64,000 nucleotides of DNA from Actinacidiphila alni (GTDB taxonomy: Bacteria; Actinomycetota; Actinomycetes; Streptomycetales; Streptomycetaceae). Under the pieces are notes generated by a model. The model searched no databases. It saw nothing but the letters and a program-made list of their open reading frames with translations, and was not told the origin of the DNA. The position numbers and the translations under genes are program-made. The DNA is taken from the NCBI RefSeq assembly GCF_900112845.1, contig NZ_FONG01000011.1, positions 1-64,000 of the forward strand, written 5' to 3'. Below, one piece after another: positions 33,241-42,181 of this stretch (its first letter is position 1; each line of letters starts with the position of its first letter).

Positions 33241-33912
33241 GTGGCTATTCGCGTCCTGCTGGTGGACGATCAGCCCCTGTTGCGTACCGGTTTCCGGATG
33301 ATCCTGGAGGCCGAGACGGATCTCGTCGTGGTCGGCGAGGCCGGGGACGGCCAGCAGGCACTGGACCAGGTACGGGCGTTGCAGCCCGATGTGGTGCTGA
33401 TGGACATCCGGATGCCCCGGATGGACGGGGTGGAGGCGACCCGGCAGATCACCGGCCCCGACCGTTCGGGTCCGGCGAAGGTGCTGGTGCTGACCACCTT
33501 CGATCTCGACGAGTACGTGGTGGAGGCGCTGCGGGCGGGGGCCAGCGGCTTCCTGCTCAAGGACGCGCCGGCCGCCGAGCTGGTGCAGGCGATCCGGGTG
33601 GTCGCGGCGGGCGAGGCGATGCTCGCGCCGAGCATCACCCGGCGGCTGCTCGACAAGTACGCGGGCCGGCTGCCGTCCGGCGAGGACGCGGTGCCGCAGC
33701 CGCTGCACGCGCTGACCGAGCGCGAGGTCGAGGTGCTGAAGCTGGTGGCCCGCGGCCTGTCGAACGCGGAGATCGCCGCCGAGCTGTTCGTGAGCGAGAC
33801 GACGGTCAAGACGCATGTCGGCCATGTGCTGACCAAGCTGGCGCTGCGCGACCGGGTGCAGGCGGCGGTGTACGCGTACGAGAGCGGCCTGGTGCGCCCC
33901 GGCGCGGGCTGA
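33241..33912 (+). CDS. Orphan LuxR-family response regulator
   Basis: 223 residues from GTG 33241 (AAGGAG upstream). The receiver has VLLVDDQPLLRTG, Asp55 in LMDIRMPRMDGV and FLLKDAPAAE. The NarL-type HTH is LTEREVEVLKLVARGLSNAEIAAELFVSETTVKTHV. No histidine kinase is adjacent. The gene ends against a strong terminator and is likely controlled with the RecB-like gene or by its own promoter. Confidence 0.92.
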   Translation: MAIRVLLVDDQPLLRTGFRMILEAETDLVVVGEAGDGQQALDQVRALQPDVVLMDIRMPRMDGVEATRQITGPDRSGPAKVLVLTTFDLDEYVVEALRAGASGFLLKDAPAAELVQAIRVVAAGEAMLAPSITRRLLDKYAGRLPSGEDAVPQPLHALTEREVEVLKLVARGLSNAEIAAELFVSETTVKTHVGHVLTKLALRDRVQAAVYAYESGLVRPGAG

Positions 33913-33982
33913 CCGCCCTGACCCCGCCCTTGTGACTTTTGACCGCCGCCCGGCCCGCCCGCAACGGCCGTACGCCCCTGTG

Positions 33983-34036
33983 AACGCCGCCGACCGCGGC
34001 CCCCGGATCGCTCCGGGGGCCGCGGTCGGTGGCGTT
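33983..34036. terminator. Very strong bidirectional terminator
   Basis: Twenty-five-base arms (33983-34007 and 34012-34036) pair with a single mismatch around a 4-base loop. It separates the converging response regulator (+) and binding-protein (-) genes. Confidence 0.9.
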
Positions 34037-34059
34037 TCGGCGCTTGTCGGCGCTCCGGG

Positions 34060-35658
34060 TCAGCCGGAGACGCCGCGGCCCAGCTCCCAGAACTGGGTGG
34101 TGGTCGAGGAGTTGAGCGCCCACTCGACACCGGTGATGTCGCTGCGCGCCGCGATGTACTGCTTGCCCTGCCACAGCGGCAGCATCGGCACATCGTTGGC
34201 GATCAGATTCTGCGCGGTCCCGAAGTCGGTGCTCGCGGTGGAGCGCTCGGCCTGCTTGCGGGTGGCGGGCAGGATCTGGTCCTGGATCTGCTTGTTCTGG
34301 TACGGCAGGTTGAGGAAGTTGTCCTTGTCGAAGAACGGCGCGATGTAGTTGTCCGGGTCCGGGAAGTCCGGCAGCCAGCTGATCGCGAAGATCTGGTAGG
34401 CGCGGGAGGACGCCTTGGACAGGAAGGCGTTCCACTGCTCGCTCTTGGCCGTGACCTGGAACAGGCCGCTGGCGTTGAGCTGCCGGGCGATCTCCTCCGC
34501 CTCCGCCTGGTTCGACGTACCACCGTTGTCACGGCGGTAGTTGATGGTCAGCGGCACCTTGTCGTGGATGCCCGCGCCGTGCAGCAGCGCCTGGGCCTTG
34601 CTGACGCTCGGCTTGCTGTACTTGTTGAAGAACGAGTTGATGTGGCCGGTGATGCCCTGCGGGACCACCGAGTACAGCGGCTCGGCGGTGCGCTTGTAGA
34701 CGTCGCGGGTGATCGCCTGCCGGTCGATCAGCCACGCCATCGCCTGGCGGACCGCGACCTCCTTGAGGTTCGCGGAGTCGGTGTTGAGGAAGAGGTAGCG
34801 CGCCTCGCCACCGGGGGCCTCGGTGAGCTTGATCTTCTGGTCGGTGCTCTGCAGCAGGCCGTTGATCTGGTCCGGGTCCAGCGTGCGCGACATCACGTCG
34901 ATGTCACCGGTCTTCAGCGCGGACTCCATCTTCTTGGAGTCGGCGAACAGCTTCAGCTCGACCTTGCTGTTGTTGACCTTGAGGATGCCGCCGTAGTGCG
35001 AGTTCTTGGAGAACACGCCCTGCTTGCCCTGGACGAAGGAGTCCAGCGTGTACGGACCGGAGCCGACCAGCTTGAAGCCGTTGTACGGCTTGTCCATGTC
35101 GTAGACCTGGCTGTCCACGATCGCGGCGGCCGGGGTGGCGAGCTTGGCGGGGAAGGTGGCGTCCGCCGACTTCAGGTGGAAGACGACGGTCTTGGAGTCG
35201 GGTGCCTCGACCGACTTCACGTCGGATATCAGGGAGGCGGGACCCACCTTGTAGTTGATCTTCTGCATGCGCTCGATGGAGAACTTGACGTCGTCAGCCG
35301 TCAGGTCGTGGCCGTTGGAGAACTTCTGGCCGTCGCGCATGGTGCAGGAGTACGTCAGCCCGGAGACGTCGGTGTAGTGGCACTCCTTGGCCGCGTCGGG
35401 CGTGGGCGTGGTGCTGCCGCGCGGGTAGGTGAGCAGCATCTGGAAGGTGTTGTAGAAGATGTTCCAGGTCGCGCTGTCGTAGGAGGTCGCCGGGTCGAGC
35501 GGGGCCGGGTTGTCCTTGGTCAGCTCGATGCTGTCCGTGGTGCCGACGACGATGGCTTTGCCGCTGTCGCCGCTCCCCCCGCCGGTACCGCCGCACCCAG
35601 CGATCAGGGGTGTCATGACGCCCAGCAGGGCGGGCAGCACCAGAAGCTTGCGGTTCAT
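34060..35658 (-). CDS. Oligopeptide-type ABC transporter substrate-binding protein, copy 2
   Basis: 532 residues from ATG 35658 (GGAG about 10 bases upstream). A signal peptide with lipobox (LIAGC) marks a lipoprotein. The SBP family 5 body follows (IFYNTFQMLLTYPRGSTTP, FKLVGSGPYTLDSFVQGKQ, RDLTADD-like segments and LPLWQGKQYIAA). An upstream ATG (35688) overlaps the OppF stop by four bases and would add MSRNKR, the same prefix as the first binding protein, so the start is uncertain. It is the last gene of the opp cluster and ends at a strong terminator. Confidence 0.92.
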   Translation of the reverse strand: MNRKLLVLPALLGVMTPLIAGCGGTGGGSGDSGKAIVVGTTDSIELTKDNPAPLDPATSYDSATWNIFYNTFQMLLTYPRGSTTPTPDAAKECHYTDVSGLTYSCTMRDGQKFSNGHDLTADDVKFSIERMQKINYKVGPASLISDVKSVEAPDSKTVVFHLKSADATFPAKLATPAAAIVDSQVYDMDKPYNGFKLVGSGPYTLDSFVQGKQGVFSKNSHYGGILKVNNSKVELKLFADSKKMESALKTGDIDVMSRTLDPDQINGLLQSTDQKIKLTEAPGGEARYLFLNTDSANLKEVAVRQAMAWLIDRQAITRDVYKRTAEPLYSVVPQGITGHINSFFNKYSKPSVSKAQALLHGAGIHDKVPLTINYRRDNGGTSNQAEAEEIARQLNASGLFQVTAKSEQWNAFLSKASSRAYQIFAISWLPDFPDPDNYIAPFFDKDNFLNLPYQNKQIQDQILPATRKQAERSTASTDFGTAQNLIANDVPMLPLWQGKQYIAARSDITGVEWALNSSTTTQFWELGRGVSG

Positions 35659-35684
35659 CGTCGTCGTTCTCCTCTTGTTCCTGC

Positions 35685-37037
35685 TCATGTTCCTTGGGCG
35701 CTCGCGGCGTGCTGGTGCAGGTGGCAGGCGACCTGCACGCCGGTCTTCGGAATCAGGTCGAGGCGCGGATCGCGTGGCGGGGCGAACTCCACCACGGCCC
35801 GGCCGCTTTCGGCATGCATCGAGACCACTCCGCGCCAGAAGGGCTCACGCGGATCGGACGCCGATGCTTCCTCACGCAGACGCCGGAGGTATTCCAGCAC
35901 ATCCTCGGCCGTGTGGCTTCTCCCGGGGGCGATCGATACCGTGCCGAGGCCGGGCGCGGCCGGTTCGTCGAAGTTCCCCAGCAGGGCCTTCTCGGCCGCC
36001 GAGGTCTCCGGCGGCAGGTCGAGCCAGCGGCGTTCCAGCAGCGCGCGCAGGTCGCGGGCCTCCCAGCCGCACTCGGCGACGGCCACCGGGCAGCGCGGGT
36101 GGAAGGCGCAGCCCAGCGGCGGCGCCGCCGCGTCCGGGATCTCGCCGCGCGGCAGTTCGCGCTCCACGGCCAGCCGCGGGTCGGGCTCGGGTATCGCGGC
36201 GAGCAGCGCCTTGGTGTACGGGTGCTGCGGGTCGGCGAAGACCTGCTCGGTGGGGCCGTACTCGACGATCCGGCCCAGGTACATGATCGCGATGGTGTCG
36301 CAGAAGAACTTCGCGCTCGCCAGGTCGTGCGTGACGTAGACGTAGGTGAGGTCCAGGTCGCGCTTGAGGTCCAGCATCAGCTGGAGGATCTTGGCGCGGA
36401 CGCTCATGTCGAGCATCGAGATCGGTTCGTCGGCGACCAGCAGCTCCGGCTCGGCGATGATCGCGCGGGCCAGCACGGCGCGCTGCTTCTGGCCGCCGGA
36501 CAGGTCGGCGGGGAACTTGCCGAGGTAGCGCTCGGGCGGGGTGAGGCCGACCCGCTCCAGGGCGTCGGTGACCCGTGCGTCGTACTCCTGCTCGCTGTCC
36601 ACGAGCCCGTGGATGCGCAGCGGGTGGCCGACCGCGGTGCGGATGTCCATCGCGGGGTTGAGCGAGGCGTGCGGGTCCTGGAAGACCATCTGGAGCTTGC
36701 GGCGCAGCGGGCGCAGGGCGCGCTCGCCGAGGCCGGAGATCTCCTGGCCGCGGTAGCGGATGGAGCCGCCGGTGGCCTTGTTCAGGCCGATCAGGGTGCG
36801 GCCGAGGGTGGTCTTGCCGGAGCCGGACTCGCCGACCAGGCCGAGCACTTCGCCCTTGCGCAGGGTGAGGTTCACGCCGTCGACGGCCTTGACGGCGCCG
36901 GCCGCCTTTCCGCCGAAGCGGCCCAGCAGGCTGCCGCGCAGGCCGAAGTGGACTTCGAGGTCCGCGACCTCGACGAGCGCCTCCGCGCTGTCCCCGGCGC
37001 CTTCGCCGGAGGGCTTCACATCAGGCTTCGTCAGCAA
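35685..37037 (-). CDS. Oligopeptide ABC transporter ATP-binding protein OppF-like
   Basis: 450 residues. Walker A GLVGESGSGKTTLGRTLIGL (about 64-83), signature LSGGQKQRAVLARAI and Walker B LLVADEPISMLD. The oligopeptide-specific FHPRCPVAV motif follows the core. After it comes an unusual extension of about 105 residues with an acidic helical stretch (AEDVLEYLRRLREEAS), ending in VACHLHQHAASAQGT, where related proteins carry VACHL directly. The gene overlaps OppD by 17 bases. Confidence 0.93.
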   Translation of the reverse strand: MLTKPDVKPSGEGAGDSAEALVEVADLEVHFGLRGSLLGRFGGKAAGAVKAVDGVNLTLRKGEVLGLVGESGSGKTTLGRTLIGLNKATGGSIRYRGQEISGLGERALRPLRRKLQMVFQDPHASLNPAMDIRTAVGHPLRIHGLVDSEQEYDARVTDALERVGLTPPERYLGKFPADLSGGQKQRAVLARAIIAEPELLVADEPISMLDMSVRAKILQLMLDLKRDLDLTYVYVTHDLASAKFFCDTIAIMYLGRIVEYGPTEQVFADPQHPYTKALLAAIPEPDPRLAVERELPRGEIPDAAAPPLGCAFHPRCPVAVAECGWEARDLRALLERRWLDLPPETSAAEKALLGNFDEPAAPGLGTVSIAPGRSHTAEDVLEYLRRLREEASASDPREPFWRGVVSMHAESGRAVVEFAPPRDPRLDLIPKTGVQVACHLHQHAASAQGT

Positions 37038-38112
37038 CGCTGATCTCCTTCACGGCGGCGAGCGGCTCGCGCCCGCCCGTTCCCAACTCGTCGGCCAGCG
37101 AGGGATCGACCTCGACGGCCTGCTGCCAGCAGGTGCTGCGCACACCGGAGGGCAGCGTCACCTCGGGCGGCTCCACCGTCGCGCAGCCCACCATCGCCAC
37201 CGGGCAGCGCGGGTGGAAGCGGCAGCCCTCCGGCGGCTGCACCAGGTCCGGCGGGCTGCCGGGGATGAAGTGCAGTCCGGTGGTGGACAGCGAGATGGTC
37301 GAGCGGAGCAGTTCCTTGGTGTACGGGTGCTGCGGGTCGGCGAAGACCGTACGCGCATCGCCCTGTTCGACGATGTGTCCGGCGTACATCACCGCGACCC
37401 GGTCGCACGCTTCGGCGACGATACCGAGATTGTGCGTGATCAGCACCAAAGAGGTGTCGAAGTTCTTCCTCAGGTCGGCGAGGATGCGGATGATCTGGGC
37501 CTCGACCAGCACGTCGAGGGCGGTGGTGGGCTCGTCCGCGACGATGAACGCGGGCCGCAGCACCAGGGCGAGCGCGATCATGATGCGCTGGCGCATGCCG
37601 CCGGAGAACTCGTGCGGGTAGTTCTCGTAGCGGCTCTCCGGGATGCCCATGCCGCGCAGCGCCTCCAGGGCGCGCGCCTTGACCTCCTTCTTGGGCAGGC
37701 CCTTGTGGTGGGTGTGCAGGGCCTCCTCGAAGTGCTGGGAGATCCGCATCAGCGGGTTGAGCCGGGTCATCGGCTCCTGGAAGATCAGGCCGAGTTCGGG
37801 GCCGCGCAGCTGCTGGATCTCGCGGTCGGACAGCTCGGTGAGATTGCGGCCCGCGCCGCCCTTGCTGTTCAGCCGTACGTCGCCGTCGACCGCGGCGGCG
37901 GCCGGGGTCAGGCCCAGCACGCCCCGGCCCAGGGTGGACTTGCCGCAGCCGGACTCGCCGACCAGGCCGAGGGTCTCGCCGGGCCGTACGTCGAAGCTGA
38001 CGCCGTCCACGGCCCGCACGGGGCCGCGTTCGGTGCCGTACCAGACGCGCAGGTCGCGGACGGACAGCACGGGGTCGGCGGTGCGGTTCATGGGTTCGGT
38101 CACGGTGCTCAT
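37021..38112 (-). CDS. Oligopeptide ABC transporter ATP-binding protein OppD-like
   Basis: 363 residues from ATG 38112, overlapping the OppC stop by four bases. Walker A GLVGESGCGKSTLGRGVLGL, the Q-loop GLIFQEPMTRLNPLMRI, signature FSGGMRQRIMIALAL and Walker B FIVADEPTTALDVL. The C-terminal oligopeptide motif (GCRFHPRCPVAMVGC) is normal in length, unlike OppF. Confidence 0.94.
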   Translation of the reverse strand: MSTVTEPMNRTADPVLSVRDLRVWYGTERGPVRAVDGVSFDVRPGETLGLVGESGCGKSTLGRGVLGLTPAAAAVDGDVRLNSKGGAGRNLTELSDREIQQLRGPELGLIFQEPMTRLNPLMRISQHFEEALHTHHKGLPKKEVKARALEALRGMGIPESRYENYPHEFSGGMRQRIMIALALVLRPAFIVADEPTTALDVLVEAQIIRILADLRKNFDTSLVLITHNLGIVAEACDRVAVMYAGHIVEQGDARTVFADPQHPYTKELLRSTISLSTTGLHFIPGSPPDLVQPPEGCRFHPRCPVAMVGCATVEPPEVTLPSGVRSTCWQQAVEVDPSLADELGTGGREPLAAVKEISVADEA

Positions 38113-39149
38113 TCGGCGGCCGTCCCTTCTGTGGCGTCGACCGTGCGGCGGCGGGTGTGTGCCGGGAGCAGCACCTTGGAGATCCGGCGGCGGCGCATGG
38201 TCGGGTTGAGGACGTCGTTGAGGCCCTCGCCGAGCAGGGTGAAGCCGAGGATCGCGATGATCATGGCGAGGCCCGGGTAGAGGCAGGTCCACCACATGCC
38301 GGCGTTCACGTCGTCGATGGCGCGGGAGAGGTCGTAGCCCCATTCGGCGGCGTCGGTGGGCTGGATGCCCAGGCCCAGGAAGCCCAGGCCCGCCAGGGTC
38401 GCGATGGCGTCGGCGGCGTTCATCGTGGTGATCACCGGCACCGACTGGATGACGTTGCCGAACAGGTACTTGCGGATCACCACCGACGGCTTGGCGCCCA
38501 TCGCGCGGGCCGCCTCGACGAAGGTCGCCTCGCGGGCGGACAGCGCCGAAGCGCGGACCACCCGGAAGTACTGCGGGATGTAGACGACCGTGATCGACAG
38601 CGCCGCGGTGATGATGCTGCCGCCCGCGATCCCGGCGAAGACGAAACCGGCCACGATCGCCAGCAGCAGGTAAGGGAACGCGAACAGCGCGTCCATCACC
38701 AGCACCAGGATGCGGTCCAGCCAGCCGCCGAAGTAGCCGGACAGCAGGCCCAGCAGGACGCCGATGACCAGCGAGAACACCACGGCGAGCACCATCACCT
38801 CAAGGGCGGTGCGGGCGCCGTAGACGGTGCGGGAGAGCACGTCGAGGCTCTGCACCGTGGTGCCGAACCAGTGGTCGCCGTCGGGCGCGCCCTGCTTGGG
38901 GAAGCGGGTGCCGCCGGACTGGTAGGTGTCGAAGCCGTACGGCGCGATCAGCGGGCCGAAGAGCGCGAGGATCACGAAGAGCGCGGAGATCACGGCGCCG
39001 GTCCAGAGCATGAAGCGCGGTACGCCGCGGGCCTCGCGGATCGCCGCCCAGATCCGGCGCAGGCCGCCGAAGCGGGCCGACCGGGGCGCGGGCAGCGGCG
39101 GGCCCGCGGGCGTCTCGCCGACGGGGGCTGTGGGGGTTGTCTGGGCCAT
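38109..39149 (-). CDS. Oligopeptide ABC transporter permease OppC-like
   Basis: 346 residues. A Pro-rich cytoplasmic N-terminus is followed by about six membrane helices. The BPD_transp EAA loop includes EAARAMGAKPSVVIRKYLFGN, and a conserved helix follows in ATLAGLGFLGLGI. It shares a one-base junction with OppB and a four-base overlap with OppD, indicating tight translational coupling. Confidence 0.94.
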   Translation of the reverse strand: MAQTTPTAPVGETPAGPPLPAPRSARFGGLRRIWAAIREARGVPRFMLWTGAVISALFVILALFGPLIAPYGFDTYQSGGTRFPKQGAPDGDHWFGTTVQSLDVLSRTVYGARTALEVMVLAVVFSLVIGVLLGLLSGYFGGWLDRILVLVMDALFAFPYLLLAIVAGFVFAGIAGGSIITAALSITVVYIPQYFRVVRASALSAREATFVEAARAMGAKPSVVIRKYLFGNVIQSVPVITTMNAADAIATLAGLGFLGLGIQPTDAAEWGYDLSRAIDDVNAGMWWTCLYPGLAMIIAILGFTLLGEGLNDVLNPTMRRRRISKVLLPAHTRRRTVDATEGTAAE

Positions 39150-40168
39150 CAGTACCGCACCCTCGGGTCGATCAGCGCGTTCACGAAGTCGATCAGCATG
39201 CTGATCACCACGACGACCAAGGCGAAGACGGTGACGATGCCCTGGACGGCGACGTAGTCGCGCTGGTTGATGTAGTCGATCAACTGGCGCCCGATACCGG
39301 GCCAGTTGAAGATCTGCTCGGTGAGCACGGCGCCGCCGAGCAGCATGGCCACCTGGAGGCCGAGCACCGTGATGACCGGCACCAGGGCGTTGCGGAAGCC
39401 GTGCCTGGCCACCACATGGCGTTCCTTGACGCCGCGGGCGCGGGCCGCCTCGATGTAGTCGCCCTGGAGCGACTGGATGAGGTTGATCCGGATCATCCGG
39501 ATGAAGACGCCGACCACGAGCAGGCCGAGTGAGACCGACGGCAGGATCAGGTGCTGGGTGATGTCGCCGACCGCGTCCCAGTCGCCGGCGAGCGCCGCGT
39601 CGAGGATCAGGATGTGCGTCTGGGTGGGCACGTTGAGCTGTACCAGCGGGGACGCCTGGCCGGAGGTGGAGCCGAAGGCCAGCATCAGCAGCGGCGCGGT
39701 GACGAAGACCGGCGCGGCGTAGCTGACGGTGCTGAACAGCCGGCTGGTGACGTCCACGGCGCGGTCCCGGTAGCGCCCGGCCAGCAGTCCGACGGGGATG
39801 CCGATGACGGCGGCGAAGACCAGCGCGCCGGCGGTCAGGGTGAGGGTGGCGCCGCCGTTCTCGACGATGATGTCCCGCACGCTGCGGCGGTCGGAGAAGG
39901 TGGTGCCGAAGTTCAGGGTGGCGACGGACTTCAGGTAGTCCCAGAACTGCTGGTAGAGGGGGGCGTCGAAGCCGGCCGCGTGGCGTCTGGCGGCGAGTTC
40001 GGCCGCGTTCAGCTTGCCGCCCTGCGAGGCGGAGATGGGGTCACCGGGCGCCACCCGCATCATCACGAAGACCAGGACCAGCAGGATGAGGACCATGGGC
40101 ACGGCGAGCGCGATCCTGGTGAGGACGTAGCGGCGCAGCGACCCGGACTGCTTGCTCGTGTTGCTCAA
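39149..40168 (-). CDS. Oligopeptide ABC transporter permease OppB-like
   Basis: 339 residues with about six membrane helices, the first LRRYVLTRIALAVPMVLILL. The periplasmic region includes DFLKSVATLNFG-like sequence (WDYLKSVATLNFGTTFSDR), and the EAA loop is EAARARGVKERHVVARHGFRNAL. It follows the SBP1 gene after a strong terminator (40250-40288) with a 124-base gap, so permease expression is probably lower than that of SBP1. Confidence 0.94.
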   Translation of the reverse strand: MSNTSKQSGSLRRYVLTRIALAVPMVLILLVLVFVMMRVAPGDPISASQGGKLNAAELAARRHAAGFDAPLYQQFWDYLKSVATLNFGTTFSDRRSVRDIIVENGGATLTLTAGALVFAAVIGIPVGLLAGRYRDRAVDVTSRLFSTVSYAAPVFVTAPLLMLAFGSTSGQASPLVQLNVPTQTHILILDAALAGDWDAVGDITQHLILPSVSLGLLVVGVFIRMIRINLIQSLQGDYIEAARARGVKERHVVARHGFRNALVPVITVLGLQVAMLLGGAVLTEQIFNWPGIGRQLIDYINQRDYVAVQGIVTVFALVVVVISMLIDFVNALIDPRVRY

Positions 40169-40249
40169 CTGAGTGTGTCTTTCTTCAGGAACATGAAGCA
40201 GGCTCAGGAACGGTTTCCGTCAGAGCGCGGGGTGGGGGGACGGCAGAAG

Positions 40250-40288
40250 CGGCCGGTCCGCGGGGGGGTGTCCCCCGCGGACCGGCCG
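40250..40288 (-). terminator. Perfect 17-bp hairpin between SBP1 and oppB
   Basis: Arms at 40250-40266 and 40272-40288 are exact complements around a GGTGT loop, built on CGGCCGGTCCGCGGGGG. It lies five bases after the SBP1 stop, inside the operon rather than at its end, and should attenuate transcription into oppBCDF. Confidence 0.85.
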
Positions 40289-40292
40289 TCCG

Positions 40293-41852
40293 TCACTTGG
40301 TGCCGAGCTCGTAGAACCGGAACATCGTCGGGTCCAGCGCCTTGTCGGCCCCGGTCACACCGTCGCGGATGACCACGGTCTGCTTGCCCTGCCAGAGCGG
40401 GATGATCGGGGCGTCGTCGGCCACGATCTTCTGGATGTCGGCGAACGCCTGGTCGCGCACCTTCGGGTCGTCGGTGCCCTGCTCCTTGACCAGCAGGTCC
40501 TGGACCTGCTTGTTGTCGTAGCCGGTGCCGAGGAAGGGCTGCTTGCTCAGGAACGGCGAGACGTCGTTGTCGGCGTCGGGCAGGTCGGGGAACCAGCCGA
40601 TCATGTACGAGGCGTACGTGTCGGACTTCTCGTCCTTCTGGTACTGCTGCCACTCGGTGGAGCTGAGCTTCACCTTGAACAGGCCGGTGGCCTCCAGCTG
40701 CCGCTTGATCGCGGTGGCCTCGTCGGCCGCCGCCGCGCCGTAGTGGCTGGGGGTCCAGGCGTACGCGAGGTCGACCGGGGCGGTGATGCCTGCGGCCTTG
40801 AGGATCGCGGCGGCCTTGGCCTTGTCGGGCGTGCCGTACTTGTCCTTGAACGCCTCGGTGTGGCCCTGGATGCCGTTGCCGACCATGGAGTAGAGCGGGG
40901 CCACGGTGCCGTCGTAGGCGTCCTTGGCGATGCCCTCGCGGTCGATGACCTGGGCGACCGCCTGGCGGACCGCCTTCTGGTCGGCCGGCTTCACCTTGGC
41001 GTCGAAGACCAGGTAGCGCTTCTCGGTGCCGGTGCCGTCGAGCACCTGGATGCCGGAGGTCTTCTTCAGGTCCGCGGTGTCGGTGGGCGACAGGGTGCGG
41101 AAGGCGGCGTTGACCGTGCCGTCCTTGACGGCCTGCTTCAGCGCGGACGCCTCGGAGAAGTACTGGAGCACGAACTGCCCGTTGTTGAGCTTGGCCGGGC
41201 CCTTGTACGTCTTGCTGGCCAGGAACGACGCCTGCTGCTTGGCGGTGTACTTGTCCAGCGTGTACGGGCCGGAGCCGACGATCTTGGAGCCGTCGAGCAG
41301 CTTGTCCTTCGGGAAGGTCTTCTCGTCGACGATCGCGCCCGCGTCGGTGGCGAGCACCGAGGGGAAGGTCGAGTCGGCCTGCTTCAGGTGGAAGACCACC
41401 TGGTCGGTGCCCTTGGCCTCGGTGCTCTCCAGGCTGCCGAGCAGGCTGGAGGGGCCGTTGGGCGCCGCGATGCCGACCATGCGGTCGAACGAGAACTTCA
41501 CCGACGCGGCGGTGAGCTTGTCGCCGTTGGAGAACACCAGCCCCGGCTGGAGCGTGCAGGCGTACGTCTTCGGGTCGGTGAAGGCGCACGACTTGGCCGC
41601 ATCCGGCTCCGGCGTGGTGCCGCCGGTCGGGAAGTGCATGACCTTCTGGTAGACGCTGTCGATGACCTCCCAGGAGCCGTAGTCGTAGGCTCCCGCGGGG
41701 TCGAGTGACGACACCGAGTCGATGGTTCCGACGATCACGGCGCCTTTTCCGCCACCGGCCGACGAGTTGTCCTTCTTGCCACCACACGCGGACGCACCGA
41801 CGGCCAGGAAGGCCACGGCGGCTGCGGCGACGACACGCTTGTTACGTGACAT
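40293..41852 (-). CDS. Oligopeptide-type ABC transporter substrate-binding protein, copy 1
   Basis: 519 residues from ATG 41852. The N-terminus MSRNKRVVAAAAVAFLAVGA leads to the lipobox SAC, giving a lipoprotein. SBP family 5 features include FNGDKLTAASVKF-like segments (VFSNGDKLTAASVKFSFDRM), KIVGSGPYTLDKYTAK and IIPLWQGKQTVV. It resembles SBP2 in overall plan but is clearly diverged. It heads the transporter transcript; a promoter and a leader hairpin lie in 41853-42181. Confidence 0.93.
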   Translation of the reverse strand: MSRNKRVVAAAAVAFLAVGASACGGKKDNSSAGGGKGAVIVGTIDSVSSLDPAGAYDYGSWEVIDSVYQKVMHFPTGGTTPEPDAAKSCAFTDPKTYACTLQPGLVFSNGDKLTAASVKFSFDRMVGIAAPNGPSSLLGSLESTEAKGTDQVVFHLKQADSTFPSVLATDAGAIVDEKTFPKDKLLDGSKIVGSGPYTLDKYTAKQQASFLASKTYKGPAKLNNGQFVLQYFSEASALKQAVKDGTVNAAFRTLSPTDTADLKKTSGIQVLDGTGTEKRYLVFDAKVKPADQKAVRQAVAQVIDREGIAKDAYDGTVAPLYSMVGNGIQGHTEAFKDKYGTPDKAKAAAILKAAGITAPVDLAYAWTPSHYGAAAADEATAIKRQLEATGLFKVKLSSTEWQQYQKDEKSDTYASYMIGWFPDLPDADNDVSPFLSKQPFLGTGYDNKQVQDLLVKEQGTDDPKVRDQAFADIQKIVADDAPIIPLWQGKQTVVIRDGVTGADKALDPTMFRFYELGTK

Positions 41853-41869
41853 CCAGTGAATCCCCTTGC

Positions 41870-41899
41870 TCAAATGCCGGTCGTTCGATTCGGCATTGA
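41870..41899 (-). promoter_or_regulatory. Leader hairpin before SBP1
   Basis: TCAAATGCCG (41870-41879) and CGGCATTGA (41891-41899) pair with a single bulged base, about 18 bases before the SBP1 start codon. Confidence 0.4.
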
Positions 41900-42181
41900 C
41901 CAGCAGGGACACTATCCGGACGGTCGTACTCCACCAGGGCACGGCAAAGTTGAGGCGGAATTACATACCGATAACGAGGTCCGGAACACCGATTAACGGA
42001 CGACGGTACGTTCCGCACCGGTCGGAGCATTTCGGGCATTCCGCCGGGTCATGGGCTCCGATCTGCGGATCTCTTTCAGCTCCGGGCGCGCACTGTCGAC
42101 CTTCCGCGCCCGTGACATAGATCACCAAGAGCCGGTCCCGACCTGTGAGACGGCCCTGAGCGGCCCTATTCAGGAATACGC
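41900..42181. other. Intergenic region upstream of the opp cluster
   Basis: Together with the hairpin it forms the 329-base gap from 41853 to 42181. It is less GC-rich than its surroundings, with related CCGATAAC and CCGATTAAC segments near 41970-41998. It probably holds the SBP1 promoter. I see no ORF, tRNA or known riboswitch in it. Confidence 0.5.
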
